From the NCBI RefSeq assembly GCF_021535135.1, contig NZ_CP091036.1:2666001-2730000 (forward strand): DNA of 64,000 nt, given 5' to 3'. The notes beneath the pieces are model-generated. The model did not search any database and was not told the origin of the DNA. It was given only the letters and a program-made list of their open reading frames with translations. Below, piece after piece: positions 29,247-38,924 of the stretch (positions within the stretch are counted from its first letter, which is position 1; every line of letters begins with the position of its first letter). This stretch comes from Antarcticibacterium sp. 1MA-6-2. GTDB lineage: Bacteria; Bacteroidota; Bacteroidia; Flavobacteriales; Flavobacteriaceae. A program made the translations under genes and the position numbers.

Positions 29247-29621
29247 ATGCTAAGTAAAGGTTTAAGAGACGAAGAGAAAGAAAAGGTGAGCGAAGTTTTT
29301 AACAGACTTTTAGAAATGCCTTTTGTACCCGAGCTTTGGGAAAGTCAGCAGAAACAACAGGTAAGTAAAAAATTGAAAGAAATTTTAGATCTGGCTCTTG
29401 GTGAGATAGAAACAATTTCTAATGAAGAATTTTGCCTTCGAATAAAAGAGGCAAACCTGGAGTTTAATCAATATGAACAGTTTGGGGATCTTCTACTTAA
29501 AACAGCAGAGGTTGAAGAGGAAGAAAATATATCTTTTCTGGCAGAGCGTGCAGGAGCAGTTTATCAATTAGCACAGCAGGAGAGCAAAAATCTTCTCATT
29601 TATTTTAATGCAGAAAATTAA
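29247..29621 (+). CDS. Hypothetical protein between hemE and hemF
   Basis: A 124-residue acidic, all-helical protein with no signal peptide, no cysteine motif beyond one Cys, and no family I can name. It is co-oriented within the haem operon. The start is uncertain: ATG 29247 is followed immediately by GCTAAGT (29249-29255). If this is a corrupted GCCGGT, the frame would extend upstream as ...ILYDAGKGLRDEE from a TTG near 29227. Confidence 0.6.
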   Translation: MLSKGLRDEEKEKVSEVFNRLLEMPFVPELWESQQKQQVSKKLKEILDLALGEIETISNEEFCLRIKEANLEFNQYEQFGDLLLKTAEVEEEENISFLAERAGAVYQLAQQESKNLLIYFNAEN

Positions 29622-29643
29622 AATGGCTAAAGATCTTGAATAA

Positions 29644-30546
29644 ATGAAAGAGAAATTTTACAAGTATATCGAAAATTTACAAGATAAAATCACATCCACT
29701 TTAGAAGCAATAGATGGAAAAGCCATTTTTAAAGAAGATCTATGGGAACGACATGATGGCGGTGGTGGAAGAACCCGTGTGATAGAAAATGGTGATGTCT
29801 TTGAAAAAGGCGGCGTAAATATATCTGCTGTTCATGGAGAACTGGCCCCTGCTATGCAAAAATACTTTAATGTAGGGGATGTAGATTTCTTTGCCTGTGG
29901 TTTAAGCTTGGTTTTACATCCTAAAAATCCTATGGTGCCAACAGTACATGCCAACTGGAGATATTTCGAAATGTATGACAAAAATGGAAATACCATTGAT
30001 CAATGGTTTGGCGGCGGGCAGGATCTAACTCCGTACTATCTTTTTGAACAGGATGCCATACACTTCCATAGTATATGTCAAAGAGCCTGTAATAACCATA
30101 ATGCAGAATTTTATCAGAAATATAAAAAGCAATGTGACGAATATTTTTGGAACACGCACCGAAATGAGGCGCGAGGGATTGGGGGATTATTTTTTGATTA
30201 TTGTAAGCCTACAGAAGAAACAACTATAGAAAACTGGTACAACTTTGTGACTGAAGTTGGAGATAGTTTTTTGGAAGCCTACGTTCCAATAGTAGAAAAG
30301 AGAAAAAATCTGGAATACTCCAGGGAACAGCGTGACTGGCAGGAAATAAGGCGTGGCCGATATGTAGAATTTAACCTGGTTCACGACAAAGGCACCCTTT
30401 TCGGATTAAAAACAAATGGAAGAATAGAAAGTATTTTGATGAGCCTTCCCCCGCATGTGCAATGGGTTTACGATCATCACCCGCAGCCGGGCAGCGAAGA
30501 AATAAAATTATTAAAGGTTTTGGAAAATCCAAGAGATTGGGTTTAA
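29644..30546 (+). CDS. hemF: Oxygen-dependent coproporphyrinogen III oxidase
   Basis: Converts coproporphyrinogen III to protoporphyrinogen IX using O2. The 300-residue protein has GGGRTRVIENGDVFEKGGVN near residue 40, PTVHANWRYFEMY, WFGGGQDLTPYY near residue 122, the FFDYC motif and the C-terminal RRGRYVEFNLVHDKGTLFGL and SLPPHVQWVYDH. This implies aerobic haem synthesis. It lies between two unknown small genes and hemB on the same strand. No disruption. Confidence 0.96.
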   Translation: MKEKFYKYIENLQDKITSTLEAIDGKAIFKEDLWERHDGGGGRTRVIENGDVFEKGGVNISAVHGELAPAMQKYFNVGDVDFFACGLSLVLHPKNPMVPTVHANWRYFEMYDKNGNTIDQWFGGGQDLTPYYLFEQDAIHFHSICQRACNNHNAEFYQKYKKQCDEYFWNTHRNEARGIGGLFFDYCKPTEETTIENWYNFVTEVGDSFLEAYVPIVEKRKNLEYSREQRDWQEIRRGRYVEFNLVHDKGTLFGLKTNGRIESILMSLPPHVQWVYDHHPQPGSEEIKLLKVLENPRDWV

Positions 30547-30585
30547 AGCAGAGGAATCTAAAACCTAAATTTTTAAAATAAGATT

Positions 30586-31560
30586 ATGTACCCATTAAGA
30601 AGAAACAGAAGATTAAGAACAGGAGAAGCAATACGTTCGCTGGTGAGGGAAACAGCTGTTACTCCAAATGATTTCCTGGTACCAATATTTGTGGTAGAAG
30701 GAAAAAATGTAAAGGAAGAGATTTCTTCAATGCCAAATTATTTTCGTTACAGCCTTGACTTACTGGAGAAAGAAGTAAAGGAACTTTGGAACCTTGGATT
30801 AAAATCGGTTCTTCTGTTTGTGAAGGTTCCAAATGAATTAAAGGATAATGCAGGAACTGAGGCTATAAATCCGGAAGGATTAATGCAAAGAGCTGTGAAA
30901 ACTGTAAAAAATGCAGTTCCGGAAATGCTGGTAATGACAGACGTTGCCCTGGATCCATATTCTTCCTATGGACACGACGGAGTTGTTGCAGATGGAAAGA
31001 TCCTCAATGACGACACTACAGCAATACTGGCTGAAATGTCTTTATCTCATGCCAAAGCGGGAGCCGATTTTGTAGCTCCCAGCGATATGATGGATGGTAG
31101 GATCTTTGAAATCCGCAGCCTATTGGAAGATGAAGGTTTCTATGACACCGGGATAATGAGCTACAGTGCGAAATATGCATCTGCCTTTTACGGACCTTTT
31201 CGTGATGCTTTGGATTCTGCTCCGGGTTTTGGAGATAAGAAGACTTATCAAATGGATCCTGCCAATCGTGATGAAGCGATAAAGGAAACACTTATGGATA
31301 TTGAAGAAGGAGCAGATATTGTTATGGTAAAACCGGGACTTTGCTACCTGGACATCGTGAGGGATATTAAGAATACGGTAAATGTGCCTGTTGCTGTTTA
31401 CCAGGTAAGCGGGGAATATGCAATGATAAAAGCAGCTGCTGAAAAAGGATGGTTAAATCATGATGCCGTTGTACTTGAACAGCTTATGGCAATAAAACGC
31501 GCCGGAGCAAATATGATCGCGAGTTACTTTGCAAAAGATGCCGTAAAATTAATTTCTTAG
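30586..31560 (+). CDS. hemB: Porphobilinogen synthase (delta-aminolevulinate dehydratase)
   Basis: Condenses two delta-aminolevulinate molecules to porphobilinogen. The 324-residue protein has the two Schiff-base lysines in SYSAKYAS (about 196) and VMVKPG (about 249). The segment that holds three zinc-binding cysteines in E. coli and yeast reads MTDVALDPYSSYGHDG here, with Asp, Ala and Tyr instead, so it belongs to the non-zinc, Mg-type group. It is the last gene of the haem run; a terminator follows. Confidence 0.96.
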   Translation: MYPLRRNRRLRTGEAIRSLVRETAVTPNDFLVPIFVVEGKNVKEEISSMPNYFRYSLDLLEKEVKELWNLGLKSVLLFVKVPNELKDNAGTEAINPEGLMQRAVKTVKNAVPEMLVMTDVALDPYSSYGHDGVVADGKILNDDTTAILAEMSLSHAKAGADFVAPSDMMDGRIFEIRSLLEDEGFYDTGIMSYSAKYASAFYGPFRDALDSAPGFGDKKTYQMDPANRDEAIKETLMDIEEGADIVMVKPGLCYLDIVRDIKNTVNVPVAVYQVSGEYAMIKAAAEKGWLNHDAVVLEQLMAIKRAGANMIASYFAKDAVKLIS

Positions 31561-31587
31561 AAGCAACTTAAATAATTTTAAAGCCCT

Positions 31588-31626
31588 AGAAAGGCCGCTG
31601 AAGTTAATATTTCTGCGGCTTTCTTC
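31588..31626 (+). terminator. Terminator after hemB
   Basis: AAAGGCCGC and GCGGCTTT form a stem around GAAGTTAATATTTCT, followed by CTTCAT. It lies about 28 bases after the hemB stop. Confidence 0.65.
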
Positions 31627-31699
31627 ATAAAGGCTTTACCACTTCTTTGGGATTATTTCCATTTATATTACTTAATTTAGTGTTCCACAAAATATTTTC

Positions 31700-32794
31700 A
31701 TGGGACTACTAATTTTATACGCCTTTCTCTCCATCTTTTTCTCATTCCTGTGTTCAATTCTGGAAGCTGCATTTTTAAGCTTTACTCCCACTTTTATAAA
31801 AATGAAAATCAGGGAGGGAAAACCTTATGCGGAGACGTTGTCTCAATTAAAACAGGATGTGGACAAACCTCTAATTGCTATTTTGACCGTCAACACAATA
31901 GCTCACACTGTAGGTGCTATAATGGTGGGTGTTCAGGCTGAAAAAGCTTTTGGCGACAGTGGAAATCAGGTGGGAATAGTTTCCGCAGTTATGACCCTGG
32001 CCATCCTTGTTCTTTCAGAAATAATTCCGAAAACAATTGGTGCCACTTATTGGCAGTCCCTGGGTAACTTTACAGCTAAAACTCTTAGAATCCTCATATT
32101 TCCATTAAAGTATACTGGAATTCTCTGGCTTATGTTACTTACCACAAAAGCTATAGGAAAATCTGCTCACGTGGGAACAATGAGTAAAGAAGAATTCCTG
32201 GCACTTACTCATACCGCTGAAGAGGAAGGAGTTTTCGAAGAAAGCGAAACTACTGTTATTAAAAATTTACTGGTGTTTAAATCTGTAGAGGCAAAGGATA
32301 TTATGACCCCTTTTTCTGTTGCAGTTACTGAAGATGAAAATACATCTATTGAAGAATTTCACCAAACACATAAGAACCTGAAATTTTCAAGGATCCCGGT
32401 GTACACAAAAAATTCTAATGACATTACAGGATTTATCTTAAAAGATGAAGTGCTGGAGGAAATGATAGAGAATAAAGGACCGCAACCCCTTAGTACTCTC
32501 CGCCGGGATATTCTAATTATAGATTCGAATAAACCCATTCCTGAACTATTTGAAACCTTTGTACAAAAGCGAGCTCATATAGCTATTGTGGTTGACCAAT
32601 ATGGAAATACTGTAGGGCTTGTGACTATGGAAGATATAATTGAAACCTTACTTGGTCTTGAGATCATGGATGAAAGCGATAACGTGGAAGATATGCAGGT
32701 ATTAGCACGGCAAAACTGGGAAAAGCGTGCAAAACGGCTGGGTTTATTAAAAGATGAAAAAGATTGTAAGCAATCTTCTGAAAACCAGCTTTAA
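31700..32794 (+). CDS. CNNM-domain (DUF21) protein with CBS pair, putative ion transporter
   Basis: A 364-residue membrane protein of the CorC/HlyC-related CNNM family. The N-terminal 150 residues hold about four TM helices (start MGLLILYAFLSIFFSFLCS, later ILVLSEIIPKTIGATYW). A pair of CBS domains follows (about 190-330), with VFKSVEAKDIMTPFS and IVVDQYGNTVGLVTMEDIIETLLG. CNNM relatives export Mg2+; the substrate here is inferred. It lacks the C-terminal CorC_HlyC domain. The 3' end overlaps the ogt start by 41 bases. Confidence 0.85.
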   Translation: MGLLILYAFLSIFFSFLCSILEAAFLSFTPTFIKMKIREGKPYAETLSQLKQDVDKPLIAILTVNTIAHTVGAIMVGVQAEKAFGDSGNQVGIVSAVMTLAILVLSEIIPKTIGATYWQSLGNFTAKTLRILIFPLKYTGILWLMLLTTKAIGKSAHVGTMSKEEFLALTHTAEEEGVFEESETTVIKNLLVFKSVEAKDIMTPFSVAVTEDENTSIEEFHQTHKNLKFSRIPVYTKNSNDITGFILKDEVLEEMIENKGPQPLSTLRRDILIIDSNKPIPELFETFVQKRAHIAIVVDQYGNTVGLVTMEDIIETLLGLEIMDESDNVEDMQVLARQNWEKRAKRLGLLKDEKDCKQSSENQL

Positions 32795-33281
32795 TTCGCC
32801 CCTGGGTTTAGTAGAAATTGAGGGAGATTCCTTCGGAATTTCAAAAATTCAGGTGCGGGAAGGTGAAGTTGTTTCCGAAAATCAAGAAACTCCTGTAGAA
32901 CTGGAGCAAGCTGTTCTCCAATTCAAAGAATATTTTGCCGGGGAACGGAAACATTTTTCACTAAAGCTTAATCCTTCAGGCACTGATTTTCAAAAGAAAA
33001 TATGGCTCGCTCTACAGGAAATTCCTTTTGGAACTACCTGCTCCTACCTTCAGCTTTCAAAAAAAATTGGTGACATAAAAGCAATTAGAGCTGTTGCCGC
33101 TGCCAATGGGAAAAATCCTCTTTGGATCGTAGTTCCCTGCCACCGGGTTATTGGTACTGATGGCTCTCTTCTAGGCTATGCCGGAGGGTTGTGGCGAAAA
33201 AAATGGCTTTTGGAACATAGAAAATCCTACAACACAACAGACTCTTTTTTAAACCCTTTCGAATATAAAATAAAGATTTGA
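32754..33281 (+). CDS. ogt: Methylated-DNA-protein cysteine methyltransferase
   Basis: Repairs O6-alkylguanine by transferring the alkyl group to its own cysteine. The active site is VVPCHRVIG near residue 127, with the following GxxGYAGGLWRKKWLLEHE region and the helix-turn-helix segment FGTTCSYLQLSKKIG and IRAVAAANGKNP. N-terminal MKKIVSNLLKTSFNSPLG overlaps the CNNM gene by 41 bases. Length is 175 residues, usual for Ogt. Confidence 0.93.
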   Translation: MKKIVSNLLKTSFNSPLGLVEIEGDSFGISKIQVREGEVVSENQETPVELEQAVLQFKEYFAGERKHFSLKLNPSGTDFQKKIWLALQEIPFGTTCSYLQLSKKIGDIKAIRAVAAANGKNPLWIVVPCHRVIGTDGSLLGYAGGLWRKKWLLEHRKSYNTTDSFLNPFEYKIKI

Positions 33282-33294
33282 AGATTCTATTTCT

Positions 33295-34468
33295 ATGAGA
33301 AAAGTCGCGAAATTCCTAAGTATAGTTCTCTCCATCTTTATTCTATTCGTGATTTTCCTGTTTGCTTTTGATTACGATTACATTCTTCGGGGACTACAGG
33401 TTGTATACCTTAAAGGCCACACTACTGCTTATATAGATGATTATCCTGAATTTGACAACAGAAAAATAGAAGCAGGAGAAAAGCATCAAGCATGGCCACT
33501 TCACTCCGAATACAATACTGCTACGGCCACAGAAGATTTAAAGAGCATTAACAACGAATTAGGTACTGTAGCCTTTCTCATCATAAAAAATGACAGTATC
33601 TGGTATGAAAATTATGCAGAAGGTTACGGAAAAAACAGCCTTACCAATTCGTTTTCCATGGCGAAATCTATTACAACTGCACTTCTTGGAAAAGCAATCC
33701 AGGATGGTTATGTAAAAAGCCTGGAGCAGCTAGGTTTCCGATTTCCTTCCCCAGTTTCGGTCCTCTTATGAATCACCCTTAACTGTAGGAGATCTAAGTT
33801 CAATGTCCTCGGGTCTTAACTGGAATGAAGATTATTACAATCCCTTTGCTCAAACTGCCAGGGCCTATTTTGATGATGATATACGAGAAGTGGTATTAGA
33901 TTTGGAAATTACCCGGGAGCCCGGACAGGAATTTAAATACCTAAGCGGTAATACTTTAATGTTGGGAATGATCCTGGAAAAAGCAACAGGAAAAACGCTT
34001 TCTCAATACCTCAGTGAAAGTTTCTGGAAACCTATGGGTATGAGAAATGATGCGCTGTGGCAATTGGACAGTGAGGAAAGCGGACTCGAAAAAGCTTATT
34101 GTTGTATTGCTTCCAATGCCCGTGATTTTGCCCGCTTAGGAAAACTTTTTAAACATAACGGAAACTGGGATGGGAAGCAGTTACTTGATTCTGCTTTTGT
34201 ACAAAAGGCAATCCATCCACGCTTTGAAGATTCCCCGGAATATGGATATGGTTTCTGGTTGAGTAATTACAGAGATAAAGAGATTTTTTATATGCGGGGA
34301 GTATTGGGCCAATACGTAATTGTTATTCCTGAAGATGATCTTATAATTGTGCGCCTTGGACATAATTTGAAAAAGAGAAAACCCGAAGAGGACCATTCCC
34401 CGGACTTTTTTAATTATATTGATGAAACCTATAAAATGCTGAAAGATGCTGAGCAAGATCAATCTTGA
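33295..34468 (+). CDS. Beta-lactamase-fold serine hydrolase (frame broken at 33729-33735)
   Basis: Class-C beta-lactamase/penicillin-binding-protein-like hydrolase of about 390 residues after correction, with an N-terminal TM or signal anchor (residues 8-28). The catalytic SxxK is SMAKS near residue 122 and the second motif is YLSGN near residue 220. The frame breaks at LEQ-P-VSDFLPQF: GCCGGT expected, GCTAGGT observed. The downstream part (SSMSSGLNWNED ... YGYGFWLSN) is fully in one frame. Likely periplasmic esterase, amidase or peptidase; the substrate cannot be told. Confidence 0.87.
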
Positions 34469-35159
34469 ACATATACTATTTCTGGACATAGAAACAGTCC
34501 CGGAAGAAAAGCATTTTCAAAATTTACCTGAAGAGAAGAAGAAGCTTTGGGAGGAGAAAACCCACTACCAGCGCAAAGAAGATTTTACTGCCGAAGAATT
34601 TTATGACAAGGCTGGCATCTGGGCAGAATTTGGAAAGATCATCTGCATCTCTGTAGGATATTTTAAAAAGAAAGATGACAAAAGAACTTTTAGAGTTACT
34701 ACCTTCCAGGGAACCGAAGAAAAACTTCTCAGGGATTTTTCTCATTTGGTAGAAGCTCATTTTTACAAACCTCATCACTTATTGTGCGCCCACAATGGAA
34801 AAGAATTTGATTTCCCGTACATAGCAAGAAGGCTGTTAATCCACAATCTCCCTCTTCCCGTAAAACTAGATATGTTTGGACGAAAACCCTGGGAAGTCCC
34901 TCATCTGGATACTATGGAGCTATGGAAATTTGGAGATTATAAACACTACACCTCCCTTAAATTATTAACTAATGTCCTTAATATTCCTTCTCCTAAAGAA
35001 GATATTGATGGAACTGACGTGAGAAATGTATATTACATCGACAGGCAGTTGGGCAGGATTGTAAGTTATTGCGAACGGGATGTCGTGGCTATAGCTCAGG
35101 TAGTTCTGAGAATGAGACAGGAAGATCTTTTAACTGATGCTGAAATTATTACTGTCTAA
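34446..35159 (+). CDS. Predicted 3'-5' exonuclease (PolB-type DnaQ-like domain)
   Basis: A 237-residue protein with an RNase H-fold exonuclease domain. The exonuclease motifs are FLDIETVPE near residue 12 (motif I, Asp and Glu), CAHNGKEFDFPYIARR near residue 115 (motif II) and YCERDVVAIAQV near residue 215 (motif III). It is the 'predicted 3'-5' exonuclease related to DNA polymerase B exonuclease' type common in Bacteroidota. Its start overlaps the serine hydrolase end by 23 bases, suggesting co-transcription. Confidence 0.87.
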   Translation: MLSKINLEHILFLDIETVPEEKHFQNLPEEKKKLWEEKTHYQRKEDFTAEEFYDKAGIWAEFGKIICISVGYFKKKDDKRTFRVTTFQGTEEKLLRDFSHLVEAHFYKPHHLLCAHNGKEFDFPYIARRLLIHNLPLPVKLDMFGRKPWEVPHLDTMELWKFGDYKHYTSLKLLTNVLNIPSPKEDIDGTDVRNVYYIDRQLGRIVSYCERDVVAIAQVVLRMRQEDLLTDAEIITV

Positions 35160-35229
35160 AATTAAGCTGTCTAAAAGCTGCTCCATTGTCATGCCAATTT
35201 TGTTTAGAATTTATCGGATGACTATAGAA

Positions 35230-35279
35230 CAAAAAAACCTAAACAAGTCTGCTTAAGTAAATCTATGCCTGTTTAGGTT
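35230..35279 (-). terminator. Terminator of the aldehyde dehydrogenase operon (reverse strand)
   Basis: AACCTAAACA (35236-35245) pairs with TGTTTAGGTT (35270-35279), followed on the reverse strand by a T-run at 35230-35238. It lies 60 bases past the aldehyde dehydrogenase stop. The loop contains GCTTAAGT, which has the form of a corrupted GCCGGT. Confidence 0.65.
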
Positions 35280-35339
35280 GATGTAAATATAAGAAGTATT
35301 CATCACCTCCCCTTTAGGATGGGCGAAGGGAAACTTCTC

Positions 35340-36894
35340 CTATAAATCAAATTTTATCCCTTGTGCCAGGGGCAACTCGGTAGTATAATTAATTGTGTTT
35401 GTTTGTCTTCTCATATAGACTTTCCACGCATCGGACCCTGATTCACGTCCTCCACCTGTTTCTTTCTCACCCCCAAAGGCGCCACCAATCTCAGCTCCAC
35501 TTGTTCCTATATTCACATTGGCAATACCACAATCTGATCCTGCTACAGATAAGAATCTCTCTGCTTCCCGGAGATTATTGGTCATTATAGCCGAAGATAA
35601 TCCCTGTTTCACTCCATTCTGAAGTTCCAGAGCATTTTCGAGGTCACCCGAATATTTCAGCAGGTAAAGAACTAAGTGCAAAAGTTTCGTGCTGTACAAT
35701 TTCAAAATGATTTTCAGCTTCAGCAATTGCCAGTTTTACATAGCAACCGCTTTCAAAGCCTTCACCTTCTAAGACTCCACCTTCTACTATTACTTTTCCT
35801 CCCTCTTCTACTACCTTCTTCAGGGCATTTTGATAATTTTTTACTGCATCTTTATCAATTAATGGACCTACATGATTTTTTTCATCAAGAGGATTGCCGA
35901 TTCTCAGTTGCTTGTAAGCTGTAACCACGGCCTCTTTTACCTTATCATAAATTGATTCGTGGATAATTAATCTACGGGTAGAAGTACATCTTTGTCCTGC
36001 AGTACCAACTGCCCCAAACACAGCCCCAATTACAGTCATTTTTATATCTGCATCGGGAGTCACAATAATTGCATTATTACCTCCTAATTCCAGTAAGGAT
36101 TTCCCAAGTCTTTCACCCACTTTTCCTGCCACTATCTTTCCCATTCTGGTAGAACTAGTAGCCGATATAAGTGGAATACGCGTATCTGTTGTCATCATTT
36201 CGCCAACCTTATAATCTCCGGTTATGAGACAGGAAATTCCTTCCGGCACATTATTTTCAGCAAACACCCGGGCGGCTATTTTTTGACAGGCAACAGAAGT
36301 TACAGGGGTTTTTTCAGATCCTTTCCAAACACAGGCATCTCCACACACCCATGCAAGAGCCGTGTTCCAGGACCAGACTGCTACAGGAAAATTAAATGCA
36401 GAAATAATTCCTACTACTCCCAGCGGGTGGTACTGTTCATACATCCTGTGACCAGGTCTTTCCGAATGCATTGTAAGGCCATGTAATTGTCTTGATAACC
36501 CAACTGCAAAATCACAGATATCTATCATTTCCTGTACTTCCCCCAAACCTTCCTGGTAAGACTTGCCCATTTCATATGAAACAAGTTTCCCCAACGGCTC
36601 TTTCAGCCTTCGCAGTTCATCATTAAATTTTCTTACTATTTCTCCTCTTTGGGGAGAAGGCATTTGTCTCCAGGTTTTAAAACCTTCAGTAGCTGCCTGC
36701 ATCACCTTTTCAAAATCCTCAGCTGTAGTCGCACGAACTTTTCCAACTAATGCTCCGTCTACAGGAGAATAAGATTCTATTATTTCTCCACTGCTAAAAA
36801 AGCTATTTCCGGTAGAGGTTCCATCATTAATTTCTTCAATACCAAGATCTTTTAACGCTTGTTTTATGCCAAATTTTTCTGCAATATCACTCAT
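35340..36894 (-). CDS. ALDH7-type aldehyde dehydrogenase (frame broken at 35671-35677)
   Basis: NAD-dependent aldehyde dehydrogenase of about 517 residues resembling ALDH7/AmaB (alpha-aminoadipate-semialdehyde or piperideine-6-carboxylate dehydrogenase). Motifs: [14 protein letters not shown] near residue 162, [10 protein letters not shown] with the general-base Glu near residue 268, and [11 protein letters not shown] with the nucleophilic Cys near residue 302. The frame breaks at HETFA-P-VLYLLKY: ACCGGT expected on the coding strand, ACTTAGT observed. The tail has [24 protein letters not shown]. It is downstream of a 3-hydroxyanthranilate dioxygenase gene, so it may serve tryptophan or lysine breakdown. 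Confidence 0.88.
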
Positions 36895-36932
36895 TAATTT
36901 TTTCTTTATTTTAAATGTTTTTTCAATTTTGA

Positions 36933-37499
36933 TTAAGATTCACGGCTTGTATTTACGCCGGGGACAGGAGCAACGAATTTTTCATCTGCCTCCATTAATT
37001 TTCCACACTTATCGCAAGTCCTTAGCTCCTTGCTCTGGTAAAAATGCTTGAAGTGTTTCAAAAAATCCTCTTCAATATTGTTTAAAGGGAAATAGACCTC
37101 ATATAATTTGTTGTTACAATTATCACAAAACCACAACAGGCCATCCTCTCCCTGTTCTCCAACTCTTTTTCGTTCTACTACTATCCCTATGGAACCTTCA
37201 CCTCTTACAGGAGAATGGGGTACTTTACCCGGGTGTAGATACATATCTCCCGGTCCCAGCTCCATGGTTTTCTTCTCCCCGTTTTCCTGGACGTGGACCT
37301 TTATATGGCCTTCGAGCTGATAGAATAATTCTTCAGTTTCATTATAGTGGTAATCTTTTCTAGCATTGGGTCCTCCCACTACCATGATTATATAATCTTC
37401 AGACTCTTTATAGACGTTTTTATTTCCAACAGGAGGTTTTAAAAGATCCCTGTTCTGCTCAATCCACTTATTTAAATTAAAGGGTTTATTAATAGCCAT
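36933..37499 (-). CDS. 3-hydroxyanthranilate 3,4-dioxygenase
   Basis: Opens the ring of 3-hydroxyanthranilate in the kynurenine pathway (tryptophan degradation or quinolinate/NAD synthesis). The 188-residue cupin has the iron ligands in DYHYNETEELFYQLEGH (His and Glu) and PGKVPHSPVRG (His). The C-terminal rubredoxin-like metal site with two CxxC pairs (CDNCNNK and CDKCGKL) is typical of bacterial forms. It lies upstream of the aldehyde dehydrogenase gene on the same strand, with a 38-base gap. Confidence 0.93.
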   Translation of the reverse strand: MAINKPFNLNKWIEQNRDLLKPPVGNKNVYKESEDYIIMVVGGPNARKDYHYNETEELFYQLEGHIKVHVQENGEKKTMELGPGDMYLHPGKVPHSPVRGEGSIGIVVERKRVGEQGEDGLLWFCDNCNNKLYEVYFPLNNIEEDFLKHFKHFYQSKELRTCDKCGKLMEADEKFVAPVPGVNTSRES

Positions 37500-37751
37500 A
37501 CATGTTTATTTTTCTGCTGCTTAAAATTAAGCATTCTCATCCAGAAACTGGGCGGGATCTTACAATGATTTGGGGATGAGATCTGGCATCATCCTGTTAT
37601 TCCCTGGAAGTTTTCGCATCGCATCTGTGGAACTGTCGGCTTTCTGCTGCTCTTGCTCACATCAGGATATCATTATTCCTCCCAAATAATACTTTCCCTG
37701 CTATTCTTTATTTTCTTATTTTTAAATCTTCAATTCAAGTTGAACTTACCT

Positions 37752-38863
37752 ATGAAAAAAATTCTTCTTCTCCTCTCTATGGGAGTGGCCATTTCCTGCA
37801 ATCAGGCATCTGTTGACAAAAAGCCAATTGGTGAAACTCCAAAAGAACCGATCTCAGATCAGGTACAGGGGGACAACTTTGGAATTGTTATTCACGGTGG
37901 TGCTTAAGTACCATTCTAAAAGAAAATATGACCGACTCACTTGAGCTGGCTTATAAAGAGGTGCTGGAGCAGGCGATAAGAACAGGTCACGAAATTTTGG
38001 CAAACGGGGGTACAGCTATAGAAGCTGTTCAAAGAACTATTAATATCATGGAAGATTCGCCGCTCTTCAATGCAGGAAAGGGTGCAGTTTTTACTAATGA
38101 AGAAACTAACGAACTCGATGCAGCGATAATGGATGGAGAAACTCTAAATGCGGGTGCCATAGCAGGAGTCACCACGGTAAAAAATCCTATTAATCTCGCT
38201 TATGAAGTAATGGAAAATTCCCCTCACGTTTTACTTTCGGGTAAGGGAGCAGAAAAATTTGCCGGGGAAAGAGGCTTAGAAATTGTTGAACCATCATACT
38301 TCTATGATGAAAGCAGATTTCAATCCCTGCAACGAATAAAAGAATCAGAAGAAAGTGAGTCAGAAATTGATACTACAACAACTGCATTTTATGATCCTTT
38401 AATTAAAGATTCGAAATTTGGAACTGTGGGTGCGGTAGCTCTGGACAAAAATGGCAATGTTGCTGCAGGTACTTCAACAGGTGGAATGACAAATAAAAAA
38501 TGGAACCGTATAGGCGATGTTCCAATCATAGGAGCGGGAACTTATGCCAATAACGCCACATGTGCAGTTTCTGCTACGGGGTGGGGTGAATACTTTATTC
38601 GCGGGGTCGTGGCGTATGATATTTCAGCTATGATGGAATACCGAAAGATGAGCCTGGAAAAAGCAGCAGCCAGGGTGATTCAGGAAAAACTAACCCAACT
38701 GGGTGGAGAAGGAGGTATAATTGCCATTGACGGAAAAGGGAATATTGCGATGGAATTTAATTCCGCAGGAATGTATCGGGCGGCGATGAACAGAAAAGGA
38801 GAGTTAACTTTAGGAATATATAAGGAAAATGAAGGTGTAGAGGAAGTTCCGGCAGCAGAATAA
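37752..38863 (+). CDS. Isoaspartyl peptidase / plant-type L-asparaginase lipoprotein (frame broken at 37902-37909)
   Basis: Ntn-hydrolase of the IaaA / plant asparaginase family, about 369 residues after correction, exported as a lipoprotein (lipobox VAISC near residue 16). The conserved opening IHGG-A-G-TILKENM is cut by the break: GCCGGT is expected, GCTTAAGT is seen (two bases extra). The autoprocessing nucleophile Thr lies in KFGTVGAVALDKNGNVAAGTSTGG, and GAGTYANNATCAVSATGWGE is the substrate-binding block. Cleaves isoaspartyl dipeptides and possibly asparagine. The natural terminator now lies 1.4 kb away because of an IS3 insertion. Confidence 0.9.
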
Positions 38864-38924
38864 AATTCAGAACTGTCTAGTCCTAAATGAGCGATACAGA
38901 TTATTAAGGATTAAAATTAATTAT

